From Bacillus sp. ISL-18 (lineage in GTDB: Bacteria > Bacillota > Bacilli > Bacillales > Cytobacillaceae), in assembly GCF_018613415.1 (NCBI RefSeq), contig NZ_JAGGQG010000005.1, positions 62,001 through 126,000 of the forward strand: a DNA stretch of 64,000 nt. Direction: 5' to 3'. The notes under the pieces were generated by a model that was not told the origin of the DNA, ran no database searches, and saw only the letters and a list, made by a program, of their open reading frames with translations. The position numbers and the translations under genes were made by a program. Positions 56,770 through 64,000 of the stretch are shown in pieces. How positions within the stretch are numbered: the first letter of the stretch is position 1; each line of letters begins with the position of its first letter.

Positions 56770-56880
56770 CGTTAATACTCAACTAACGGGTCCTTTTTTG
56801 GTGAGATTAACATAAATTCATTTTTGTAAAGTTCGTGAAAGAGTGTACTTAAACTAACGGGGCAGTAGAGTTGAAGAAGG
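56770..56880 (+). repeat. Cassette intergenic element 9
   Basis: CTCAACTAACGGGTCC, AAAGTTCGTGAAAGAGTGTA, CTTAAACTAACGGGGCAGTA and GAGTTGAAGAAGG; longer and with two half-elements in tandem. Confidence 0.6.
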
Positions 56881-56936
56881 AATTATTATTTGAAAGATGG
56901 AAATTATTATGTAAATCTTTATTTGGGAGTGGTTTT

Positions 56937-57383
56937 GTGAATAAACCATTGTTAAGGGCTGAAGGGATTATTGTAAATGAAGATAAGACAAAAATTCTTG
57001 TGCAATGTGATTTAGAGGAAAGTTTCTATCGTCTTCCTGGTGGAAGTATTGAATTCGGTGAAACAGCAGTTGAGGCTATTAAAAGGGAGTTAATTGAAGA
57101 ATTTGATTTACACTCAGATATTGGTGATTTAGCTTGTATAAATGAAAATATTGTTCAGTATGATGGGAAGAAAAGGCACGATTGCACTTTAATTCATTGG
57201 TGTTCAAGTAATAATAAAATAGAAAATGAGTTAATACATAAGGAGAAATCAGAAATCAAACTCGTTTGGCGTACTATACCGCAATTGAGAGACAGACCGT
57301 TTTATCCTGAAGGAATACTTAAAGTTGTCACTTCTAACAAAAAAAATATTTCTCATATAAAAGTTGAAAAGAATTATGACTAA
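56937..57383 (+). CDS. Cassette gene: NUDIX hydrolase (148 aa)
   Basis: The NUDIX box GGSIEFGETAVEAIKRELIE and EEF is complete, so it should cleave a nucleoside diphosphate linked to another group. I start at GTG 56937 (MNKPLLRAEGIIVN) since GGGAG is seven bases before it; the longer frame from TTG 56871 would run into the intergenic element. Substrate unknown. NUDIX genes are typical mobile-cassette cargo. Confidence 0.85.
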   Translation: MNKPLLRAEGIIVNEDKTKILVQCDLEESFYRLPGGSIEFGETAVEAIKRELIEEFDLHSDIGDLACINENIVQYDGKKRHDCTLIHWCSSNNKIENELIHKEKSEIKLVWRTIPQLRDRPFYPEGILKVVTSNKKNISHIKVEKNYD

Positions 57384-57387
57384 TACC

Positions 57388-57462
57388 TTATTCAACAAAC
57401 GGGTGTTAGTCTTTAAGAAGGAGATTGGCTTTTTCTTGTTGAAGTAAAGGCAGAATAAGAAA
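57388..57462 (+). repeat. Cassette intergenic element 10
   Basis: ATTCAACAAACGGGTGTTAG, a short hairpin, then TTGTTGAAGTAAAGGCAGAA. Diverged copy. Confidence 0.55.
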
Positions 57463-57512
57463 TGGAATATACTGACTCTCACAGGGCTGAACATGGGAGT
57501 AGGAGGTTTTAA

Positions 57513-58052
57513 ATGACACACCAAACCTTTGACGAACAAACTGAGTCACAATTAAAGATATTGACTGAAATTAGTACAATTTCTAAGACAATTGGAATTG
57601 AATTCTGGTTGCGTGGAGGATGGGCAATCGATTTTTTACTTGGCAAGATTACCCGTAAACATGATGATATTGATTTAATAACGTGGATACAAAATCGGGA
57701 AATGTTAGAGTGTGAACTTTTAAAAGCTGGATATGAGAAGATACCCGTTAAAGAGGAATTTCGTGATAGACAGTCTGATTTCTGTAAGGATAGTGTAGAA
57801 ATTACATTTGGTTATATATCTCGTTCAGACGATGGAAACCTTATTATGAATGGATTACCTGAATGGATTTGGAGACCAGACTCTTTGCTTCCACAAACTT
57901 TTATTTTGAATGGAATATCAACTCACGTACTGAACCCAACACAACTTTTGGAAGAAAAAGAGGTATATGAACAAATTGGTCGGACACTAAGACAAAAAGA
58001 CGCAGAAAGCAAAAAGATATTACACCAAATAATAGATGAAACATTGTATTAA
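57513..58052 (+). CDS. Cassette gene: aminoglycoside/lincosamide-type nucleotidyltransferase (179 aa)
   Basis: ATG follows GTAGGAGGTTTTAA. The catalytic motif GGWAIDFLLGKITRKHDDID carries the three acidic residues of ANT(2'')/LnuA-type nucleotidyltransferases, and FCKDSVEITF fits the substrate-binding half. The size (~180 aa) matches Lnu-like and aminoglycoside-resistance families. Whether it confers resistance cannot be told from sequence. Last gene of the array, followed by the right end of the transposon. Confidence 0.75.
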   Translation: MTHQTFDEQTESQLKILTEISTISKTIGIEFWLRGGWAIDFLLGKITRKHDDIDLITWIQNREMLECELLKAGYEKIPVKEEFRDRQSDFCKDSVEITFGYISRSDDGNLIMNGLPEWIWRPDSLLPQTFILNGISTHVLNPTQLLEEKEVYEQIGRTLRQKDAESKKILHQIIDETLY

Positions 58053-58055
58053 TAT

Positions 58056-58140
58056 TAGATTGTGAAAAAATGTACTTAAAGTAACGGGTGCATTACTTCA
58101 ATAACGATGTTCCGCAATCGGGGGCGATTGTTGGACAAGA
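58056..58140 (+). repeat. Cassette intergenic element 11
   Basis: TTGTGAAAAAATGTACTTAA, AGTAACGGGTGC, then a CAATC/GATTG hairpin (CCGCAATCGGGGGCGATTGT). Last copy before the transposon end. Confidence 0.65.
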
Positions 58141-58143
58141 ATT

Positions 58144-58189
58144 AAAAGGGTGATACATATTAGTCATGTATAATATGTATCACCCTTTA
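58144..58189 (+). terminator. Right-end palindrome of transposon 2
   Basis: AAAGGGTGATACATATTA faces TAATATGTATCACCCTTT, then a T-run. Same design as transposon 1 but different stem sequence. Confidence 0.65.
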
Positions 58190-58229
58190 TTTTTTTTGAC
58201 TTTTTACAAATTAGGTCTTGATAAAGATC

Positions 58230-58421
58230 GGTGCTGCAATGTTATGTGGAATGGCCGGAATTGATAACAGCACTATAGAGAATAGCGCTAGCTATATCTA
58301 TTCATGGCTGAGAGTTTTAAAAAAAGAAAGCCGATTGGTTTTACAAGCAGCTGCTCAAGCACAGAAAGCAGCTGATTATATTTTAGGAGAAACTATGGAA
58401 CAGTCACTAGACGAAAACTAA
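58230..58421 (+). pseudogene. ardC: ArdC-like antirestriction protein, 3' part
   Basis: GAAMLCGMAGIDNSTIENSA, SYIYSWLRVLKKESRLVLQA and AAQAQKAADYILG are the C-terminal helices typical of ArdC. The first Gly follows EELVAEM in the family, exactly where the 5' part ends at 46942. The frame has no own ribosome site. Confirms that transposon 2 split an intact ardC. Confidence 0.85.
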
Positions 58422-58454
58422 AAAGAAATACTCACTCATTAAATCAAAATTTCA

Positions 58455-58487
58455 CCTTTCACCGGCAGATCTGCAGCCGGTGAAAGG
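58455..58487 (+). terminator. Perfect 12-bp hairpin after ardC
   Basis: CCTTTCACCGGC and GCCGGTGAAAGG around a nine-base loop; the T-run is weak. Confidence 0.5.
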
Positions 58488-58531
58488 ATAAATCTAAAAT
58501 CATATTACACTAACAAAAGGAATGAAAAAAT

Positions 58532-58684
58532 ATGAAGGTTTTTCAGTTTGTTTTTTGCAAAAGACTTCCAAAGAGTATCATTTTTCGTGGACAAAAACGA
58601 AGAAAAAGCAGAAAAAATGTTTCTATAGACTTTAATATTGAAGATCATTATAAATTAAATCGTTTCAAGAATGTGAACTATTAG
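58532..58684 (+). CDS. Small basic ORF (50 aa), uncertain
   Basis: ATG with AAAGGAATG upstream; reads MKVFQFVFCKRLPKSIIFRG then QKRRKSRKNVSIDFNIEDHY. Basic and free of known motifs. It lies in the plus-strand leading region, but spacing of the ribosome site is poor. Confidence 0.35.
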   Translation: MKVFQFVFCKRLPKSIIFRGQKRRKSRKNVSIDFNIEDHYKLNRFKNVNY

Positions 58685-58851
58685 TCGAAATATCCATACG
58701 GAAGTGATTGAAGTTGTTTGATACAAATAATAAGTATCAAGATACCTAGAGTTTTTTTTATTTTAATAATAAAAGAGAACAACACAGGCTATATTGTAGC
58801 CGGTGATGCTCTCGAATGGTGGAATTAAACATTGGTTTTTTTCTTGATGAA

Positions 58852-58892
58852 AGCAGGCATAGAGTTTGCTGGATGGTTGCCACAGCAACCTA
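58852..58892 (+). repeat. CATCGAG-type tandem hairpin, copy 5 (diverged)
   Basis: AGCAGG-CATAGAG-TTTGCT followed by GGTTGC-CACA-GCAACC. It follows ardC as copy 1 follows radC; ACAGATTATTC after it also matches the sequence after copy 1. Confidence 0.5.
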
Positions 58893-59104
58893 AAACCCTT
58901 CACAGATTATTCTAGGAAGAAGGTGATGTTTTGTTGGACATAAGCTGAGCTGAAAACCTTTAAGAGTATGAGATTTAAAGAATTAAAGATAAAGAAAAAT
59001 GGAACCAATATTTTCCCTGATACACATATTCGTAACAGGAATAGGGAAGGGAATTCCCGATTGAGTAGAAAGTTCAAAATACAGGGATCAAGGAGAGGAT
59101 TGGA

Positions 59105-59347
59105 ATGAAAACTTGTCCATATTGCGGCAGTCATATCGAAAGAATAGATCATCAGTATTACTATTGTGATTTTTGTTGCATGAATATTGATATCAGTATT
59201 ATTAAAGAAAATCACGAACGGTTATACGTTCGATTTCGTGATTTTGCATTAGATGGCTTTATTGATAAGACCACACCTGAAATGATGAAATTCTCTACCT
59301 TTGAGCTGTTGAATTTGCTTAAAATGATTCCGAAAAGAACGAAATAA
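59105..59347 (+). CDS. Small zinc-ribbon protein (80 aa)
   Basis: ATG follows AAGGAGAGGATTGGA. MKTCPYCGSHIERI and YYYCDFCCMNID give a CxxC...CxxC zinc ribbon; the rest is helical. Co-transcribed with the next gene. Plus-strand, leading-region side of oriT. Function unknown. Confidence 0.75.
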   Translation: MKTCPYCGSHIERIDHQYYYCDFCCMNIDISIIKENHERLYVRFRDFALDGFIDKTTPEMMKFSTFELLNLLKMIPKRTK

Positions 59348-59348
59348 T

Positions 59349-59624
59349 ATGTACCATCTTATGAACGTTTTTCACCAGGCAGGGAAGGAAGGCATTACAG
59401 AATATATAGAGGTGGAAAAAGAAACAGGCCGTGATTATATGTATTACACAAAAAAAGCATTTGTAGTAGAAAATATTATTCGGACCCGTTTAGGGTATGT
59501 ACCTGAAAGGATTACGGAAAGTTATCTTGTAAGGTATCTGCAAAACATCAAAAACGGCAAAAAAACAGGTCCTATGATTATTCGGACACAGCGGAAGGAA
59601 ACAAAGGTTAATGAAAAGGGGTAA
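59349..59624 (+). CDS. Hypothetical protein (91 aa)
   Basis: ATG one base after the upstream stop region; the ribosome site is probably inside the upstream gene's end (CGAAAAGAACG), so translation is likely coupled. Starts MYHLMNVFHQAGKEGITEYI and ends RTQRKETKVNEKG. No family recognised. It forms an operon with the zinc-ribbon gene. Confidence 0.65.
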   Translation: MYHLMNVFHQAGKEGITEYIEVEKETGRDYMYYTKKAFVVENIIRTRLGYVPERITESYLVRYLQNIKNGKKTGPMIIRTQRKETKVNEKG

Positions 59625-60497
59625 TGTTCCATTAAAAATACATGGAAGTCGATATACCAATTTTTTCAAAATCATGTACTTGAGTTATGTATGTTCTCTA
59701 TTGCTCCGAATAGTTCAGCTTTTTTCTTTTTTTTGCCTTTTATAAATTCTGAGTTTTTATGTGTTAATTTATACTTTTATATAATTTTAATAGTTCTTTA
59801 TTAGGTTTTGGTGGCTTCACCCTTGAGTTGTCTTTAAGGAGGCTCATCATTACATTTCACCTTAAAAGTTCTATTAGATAGGAAAATGAGGTTAATGAAG
59901 AAAAGAGGGAGAGATATAGGACAACCTGGAGAATGAAAATTTTGTGTAATTCGAAGTATCCTAAGGGGTGCTTTTTTTGTTCCAAACAACACTATTATAT
60001 TGAAAAACTTCATCAAATTTTGAACCTTTTTAGTACATCAATTCATCTAAACTCTCAATGAAGAAAGTGGAGTATTAGAAATAGGGAGATAAAGGTGCAA
60101 TTGACCGGGAAAAGTGGTAGGATTCTTATCAAACAAAGACAACCGATATTAGTTAATGTTTAATATTGGCTCATCTAACATCATGATTATAATTACTGTT
60201 GATGGAGAAGATTATTTAAATATCATCAATGAATTACAGAAAGCATCGGAAAACTCGGTATAATTTAAGTGAATTCATAAATTTAAACACTTTTTAAAAA
60301 ATTAGATTATTGATTAAAATATTTTGCCAGACGTAATTCATATTTAATAAATGAAATACGTTTAAAAAGATAATGATAAACCAATCAAATGCTTAATAAA
60401 ATTAAATCTTTCAGATTAATCACTCTTAATAGATGAAATTAATCATGAATAAAGAGGAGTAGTAAAAGAAGAAAAGCGTACTAACAACTATAGAGAT
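59625..60497. other. AT-rich stretch without a convincing gene
   Basis: A 35-codon frame starting near 60158 (containing MIIITVDGEDYLNIINELQK) has no ribosome site and may be a gene fragment. Near 60470-60518 AGAAAAGCGTA and TACGCTTCTC form a hairpin that would end transcription of the leftward relaxosome genes. Confidence 0.4.
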
Positions 60498-60779
60498 TCA
60501 ATTAATACGCTTCTCGATTTCCTTCATTTTTTGAATTTGTTTTAAAATATAATCGTTATTTCTATTTTTAAAATCAGCTAAAACCTTTAACAAATCTTCA
60601 GTGTCTGTAAGAGAGTCCTTTTCATTTTCCATGTATTGTTCGAAAAGTGCTCCTTTTTGAATCAACCTTCTTGTTCTTTCCCGGCGATCTTCATTAGAGA
60701 TTTTATATTCTAAGACTTTCTTTTTTTGCTCCAAAGCTTTTATTTTGTTCTCAAGTTTTTGTAACTCATCATTTGACAT
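60498..60779 (-). CDS. DUF3847-like relaxosome accessory protein (93 aa)
   Basis: Minus strand; ATG 60779 (GGGTG before it) gives MSNDELQKLENKIKALEQKK, a coiled coil, followed by RRERTRRLIQKGALFEQYME, the DUF3847 signature seen beside MobA/MobL relaxases. Probable DNA-binding accessory of the relaxosome. It is the second gene of a leftward pair diverging from the relaxase, with oriT between. Confidence 0.75.
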   Translation of the reverse strand: MSNDELQKLENKIKALEQKKKVLEYKISNEDRRERTRRLIQKGALFEQYMENEKDSLTDTEDLLKVLADFKNRNNDYILKQIQKMKEIEKRIN

Positions 60780-60796
60780 TTTTATCACCCAAAGGT

Positions 60797-61045
60797 TTAA
60801 TTGTTCGTTTCATCTGTTTCTAGCTCTTCGTTAGAGGAAGCAACCTCGTAATAAACCTTTACTTGGTCTTTAAATAAATCAATTAATATTTTTGCTTCAC
60901 TAACATCTTCAATTCTCCAAGTATCCATTAAGTACTTACCAATTTCCCTTTGGGTATTGGTAAGTATTCGTTTTTGTTTTTCTTTTAATTTTTTGATTTG
61001 CTCTTCGATGTCAGTTATTTTATTCGTTATATTTTGCTTTGGCAT
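60797..61045 (-). CDS. Small coiled-coil protein, probable relaxosome accessory (82 aa)
   Basis: I start at MPKQNITNKITDIEEQIKKL behind AGAGGTG; the longer frame runs into oriT. A coiled coil (DIEEQIKKLKEKQKRILTNT) precedes YLMDTWRIEDVSEAKILIDL. Pairs of such short proteins divergent from MobA/MobL relaxases are usual on Gram-positive mobilizable plasmids. Role inferred from position. Confidence 0.65.
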   Translation of the reverse strand: MPKQNITNKITDIEEQIKKLKEKQKRILTNTQREIGKYLMDTWRIEDVSEAKILIDLFKDQVKVYYEVASSNEELETDETNN

Positions 61046-61099
61046 TTTAGCACCTCTTTTTAGATAGTTTACTATATTATAGCATTTGAACCAAATGAT

Positions 61100-61200
61100 G
61101 GGAAATGATATAATGGTCCCAATATCGGAGATTAGAGCGCACTTATATACCACTTCATAGTATTGTGCATTGTCCCCTCCTTCTAAGGGGACAATTTCGT
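61100..61200 (-). other. oriT: Predicted oriT with nic core
   Basis: The minus strand reads ATAAGTGCGCTCT at 61146-61134, close to the TAAGTGCG/CCCT nic core of IncQ/pSK41/pIP501-type origins. TTGTCCCCT-TCCTTCT-AAGGGGACAA, a strong hairpin (61163-61195), and short inverted repeats (ATAC/GTAT) lie on the relaxase side. It is in the gap between divergent accessory genes and the relaxase gene, the expected place. Nicking would place lower coordinates first into the recipient. Confidence 0.6.
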
Positions 61201-61257
61201 GAGGCGTCTAAAAAATTCGCTTTGCTCATGTTATTAAAAATTGAGGTGACTATCACT

Positions 61258-63273
61258 ATGGCAATCTATCATTTCTCAAATCAGATCATTTCAAGGAAAA
61301 AACAACAGAATACAATAGCCGCTGCAGCTTATCGTTCTGGTGAAAGATTGATAGATGAAAGAACGAATGAGGAAAAGCATTATAAAAGAAAAGTGAAACC
61401 GATTACTCATATTCTTGCGCCTAGTCATGCACCTCAGTGGGTCTATGACCGTCAACAGTTATGGAATGAAGTGGAGAAGAAAGAAAAACAATGGAACGCT
61501 CAACTGGCTCGTGAAATCAATGTTGCGTTACCAAAAGAGTTATCTTATGCGGAACAAGAGAAATTAGCCATCGAATTTTGCACTGACATTTTTGTAAATG
61601 ATGGGATGGTTGCCGATTTATCGATCCATCGTGATGATGAAGAAAACCCTCACTTTCATGTGATGTTAACGATCCGTCCATTCAATGAAGATGGATCATG
61701 GGGGAATAAACAAATGAAAGTAAAAGAAATGATTGATGGAAAACAACAAGTTAAAGCAGTACATATAACAGATTGGAATACAAAAGAAAAACTGCTTTAT
61801 TGGAGAGAACAATGGGCTCATTATGCCAATCGCTTTCTGGAGAAAGATGGATTATCTGAAAGAATCACTCATTTATCAAATAAAGATAGAGGGATTGAGG
61901 TACTGCCAACGATTCATGAAGGTTTTGTTGCAAGACAGATGCAAAGTGAAGGCAAAGAATCAGATAGGATTAAAATGAATACTGACCGAAGAAAGTATAA
62001 CCAAACGGTCATTGACCTTGAAGATGCTAAGAGAGAATTAAAAAGTAAAGAAAGAACAGAAAAGTTTGTTCGTCGATTTACTCCTTTAGAGAAAAAACAA
62101 TTAAGTCAATCTGCAAAATCATTAAGAATGTTTGTAAACTTTGAAAATATTAACAACCGAAAGATACAGTTAGAAAAATGGCAATACCGACTTGAATTTC
62201 ATCAAGATTCCATAAATAAATATAAAAAATTAAATCGAATAGAGAAAGAAACAGAGCTGTTATATCGAGCAGAAGAAATTTTGGAAAAAGAAGCGAATCG
62301 ATTTTTAGAACAATATTATCCTAATCTAAATAAAGAAGAATTATCTAAAGATCAAAAAATTGAACTTGTTGAAGTAACAGTTTCGCAAAATAAGTTGGTA
62401 AGCCACAACGAAATTGAAAATGTGATTAGGGCAGTAGAGAAAAAACAAATCGAAAGAGATCTTCACGGTTTATTAAATGATCGATCTTATTTTATTTTTG
62501 CTCTTCAAAAGAAAATGAAAAATGCAGAAGTTGAGTTTAATCAATTAAGAGTTACTAACGGTATTAACTTTTCGGATGAATCTACCATCAGAAATGTTTC
62601 TGACCAAGTTTTAAATAGAATGCAATTGTTATTAAGTGAAAAAAGTAAAATGGAGAAATCCTTGGAATTAATAGGTCGCAGTTACGATTACCAACTTGAA
62701 GAAATGTATCCTAATTGGGACGGCCGTCATTATTTGACTCTTGAACAAAAAGAATTCTTTGTCATGGCCAAAGAGTATTATGGAAGAATCATATTGCCAG
62801 AAGATTTTTCAACTATACCGAGAAAATATTCAAAAGAAGATCAGCAAAGAATTATTTTTTCTTTGTATTGCATGAATAATAAAGAAGAGAAATTAACCAT
62901 ACAAAATCAATACAGGGAACTTTTAATTAATAACTATCCTGATTTTCAACTCGATAACAAATCCTACATGAATATGTTTTATCATGAATGTCTGAAGTTT
63001 TCTGATGAAATTGGATTAGAAAGAATGAATCAACTTCATAGCGTATTCGATGTTATATCGATTGAAGATGTGGAAGAATCACGATATAAATCTTCTACCA
63101 CCTTTACGGTATATTTCAATAATGATCAAAGTTACTTTCCAGCTCATGGTTCTGATTTCTTTTCTATCCTTGAAAGTGCCATTCGTGAAGCTGATCGCAA
63201 ATGGAGGGAAGATGAATTTGAACAACAACATAAAAACAAGAGGAATAAGCGACAAAAAGGTATGGATCGTTAG
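61258..63273 (+). CDS. mobA: MobA/MobL-family relaxase
   Basis: The 671-residue protein nicks at oriT and pilots one strand. ATG 61258 has GAGGTGA upstream, and the longer frame runs back through oriT. Motif I (MAIYHFSNQIISRKKQQNTI with AAAAYRSGERL) has the active-site Tyr, and motif III is HRDDEENPHFHVMLTIRPF with the HxH pair plus an upstream His. The C-terminal ~400 residues are helical with no helicase or primase motif seen. Belongs to the MOB_Q group. The plasmid depends on another element for its transfer channel, since none is present here. Confidence 0.93.
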   Translation: MAIYHFSNQIISRKKQQNTIAAAAYRSGERLIDERTNEEKHYKRKVKPITHILAPSHAPQWVYDRQQLWNEVEKKEKQWNAQLAREINVALPKELSYAEQEKLAIEFCTDIFVNDGMVADLSIHRDDEENPHFHVMLTIRPFNEDGSWGNKQMKVKEMIDGKQQVKAVHITDWNTKEKLLYWREQWAHYANRFLEKDGLSERITHLSNKDRGIEVLPTIHEGFVARQMQSEGKESDRIKMNTDRRKYNQTVIDLEDAKRELKSKERTEKFVRRFTPLEKKQLSQSAKSLRMFVNFENINNRKIQLEKWQYRLEFHQDSINKYKKLNRIEKETELLYRAEEILEKEANRFLEQYYPNLNKEELSKDQKIELVEVTVSQNKLVSHNEIENVIRAVEKKQIERDLHGLLNDRSYFIFALQKKMKNAEVEFNQLRVTNGINFSDESTIRNVSDQVLNRMQLLLSEKSKMEKSLELIGRSYDYQLEEMYPNWDGRHYLTLEQKEFFVMAKEYYGRIILPEDFSTIPRKYSKEDQQRIIFSLYCMNNKEEKLTIQNQYRELLINNYPDFQLDNKSYMNMFYHECLKFSDEIGLERMNQLHSVFDVISIEDVEESRYKSSTTFTVYFNNDQSYFPAHGSDFFSILESAIREADRKWREDEFEQQHKNKRNKRQKGMDR

Positions 63274-63431
63274 TTGAAGCCACCCACTGATTATTTACCT
63301 AATAATCTATTTGCGTTAAGGAATATTTCCGTTGATCAGTTCATGAACTATTATTACAAAAGCCATATACAAGTCGTCTTCATATAGATGCAGATATTCT
63401 TTCTTTTAGAAGATAGATTATTTGTTCCATG

Positions 63432-63845
63432 TTAACTGTAATGAGGTCTTGACAATCCCATCCAAAGCACTCCGAATGGTCCGCCAGGATTAGGATTCTT
63501 GTTGAAAAACGTGTATGTACCATTAAGTGTTGAGGACAATATTTTTCCAACCGCAATTGGGAAAGTTTTTAAAATCCTTTTACGATTCAAAAGTATAACT
63601 GGTGTTTTGATTTGATACATCAATTTATTCCGGCATGAAAATCAACTCCATTTTTTGAATACAGTATTGAAGTAAATCAGGCATATGTTTATTATCAACA
63701 ATTGGTGGATAGTTAATAAGAAAAGAAAACCAAACTTATTAATGTCATAAGGCTCATGATTGCTAGGTAGAGAAATAGTCGCAGTCTTGCCCTTCCACGC
63801 TTTGAAGTGAAAATCTGACTTCCATTTCGCCTGAACTTGCTTCAA
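63432..63845 (-). pseudogene. LysM/L,D-transpeptidase remnant
   Basis: On the minus strand, YQIKTPVILLNRKRILKTFP, AVGKILSSTLNGTYTFFNKN and NPGGPFGVLWMGLSRPHYS are the N-terminal half of a YkuD L,D-transpeptidase domain. The frame stops right after HYS, before the catalytic HGTN-SHGCVR part. The upstream frame (SFHVKAWKGKTATISLP) needs frame changes to link up. Dead fragment of a chromosomal-type gene. Confidence 0.6.
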
Positions 63846-64000
63846 CTAGATGTAATCCCACATGGCGTAATAGAGAGTTTCCGTGAGAAAAGCAACCTGC
63901 TGGAGAGCAAGTACTTTTTCAATTTTTAGAGAATAGATAAGGTTATGGAAAAATACATCTTATTTCGTCAAAGAGCCAGTCCTAGTATTATTTCTCATGA
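63846..64000. other. End of window, no gene seen
   Basis: Nothing supported in the last 155 bases; any gene would be cut by the window edge. Confidence 0.3.

Larger units (their letters stand above)
46944..58229 (+). mobile_element. Tn554-like transposon 2 with a cassette array (~11.3 kb)
   Basis: It splits ardC after codon ATG of EELVAEM: the left junction is GCTGAAATGG|TTAAACAG and the right TTGATAAAGATC|GGTGCTGCAATG, and joining the flanks restores an open ArdC frame. The ends match transposon 1: left hairpin AAAAGAGGATA...TATCCTC, right palindrome plus TTAGGTCTTGATAA. Order is tnpA, tnpB, tnpC, then eleven cassette-like genes in 7.3 kb. No direct target repeat is visible, as for Tn554. 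The cassettes are cargo of the element, since they lie between its ends. Confidence 0.85.

Noticed and set aside
50855..58140. CRISPR array
   Set aside because: The repeated elements are ~40-110 bp, imperfect, contain hairpins and are separated by whole genes, and there are no cas genes.
50800..58150. True class integron
   Set aside because: No intI-type integrase with its extra domain is present and the elements lack canonical GTTRRRY/RYYYAAC core pairs; the similarity is in layout only.
60158..60262. 35-codon frame containing MIIITVDGEDYLNIINELQK
   Set aside because: No ribosome site and no neighbours in frame; at most a fragment of a lost gene.

Overview
The window looks like 64 kb of a mobilizable plasmid or large plasmid segment from a Bacillaceae bacterium (low-GC Firmicute). 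The signs are AT-rich sequence, strong AGGAGG-type ribosome sites with TTG/GTG starts, Bacillus-type families (CBO0543, DUF3231, DUF3888, DUF2750, YD-repeat wall protein), a Gram-positive MobA/MobL relaxase with an adjacent oriT-like sequence, and Tn554-type transposons. I see no type IV secretion genes, rRNA, tRNA or CRISPR array.

Layout. 0-2 kb: a winged-helix, probably replication-initiator gene followed by ~83-bp tandem repeats. 2-18.5 kb: a decayed zone with a broken transfer-like gene, a broken ~1260-aa helicase/nuclease, an intact radC, an MFS remnant, a shattered YD/Rhs-type toxin gene with an intact immunity candidate, two more small cargo genes and a triply broken resolvase. 18.8-33.3 kb: an intact defence-like island with a 4Fe-4S uracil-DNA glycosylase, an unknown gene, a STAS/ATPase plus STAS/wHTH pair punctuated by three 25-bp inverted repeats, a 57-aa basic protein, a ubiquitin-like/E1/DUF6527 operon, and a type I restriction operon with a SIR2 gene between hsdS and hsdR. 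33.3-36 kb: small leftward genes with structured leaders. 36-46 kb: a second radC, a compact Tn554-like transposon, a gene with paired palindromic operators, a secreted nuclease and a DUF3231 gene. 46.3-58.4 kb: ardC split by a second Tn554-like transposon carrying about eleven single-gene cassettes separated by a recurring intergenic element. 58.5-64 kb: small genes, relaxosome accessory genes, oriT, the relaxase and an L,D-transpeptidase remnant.

How it fits together. The oriT core reads TAAGTGCG-C on the minus strand, so the lower-coordinate side should enter a recipient first. The anti-restriction-type genes there (ardC and two radC) all lie on the plus strand, so the entering strand would be their template. 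Upstream of them, and of two other genes, sit five copies of a ~170-bp strongly folded element, long hairpin leaders with conserved architecture, and a family of tandem hairpins with the loop CATCGAG. I propose these as leading-region control elements (single-stranded-DNA promoters or structured RNAs). This and the cassette-bearing Tn554-like element are the two most interesting observations.
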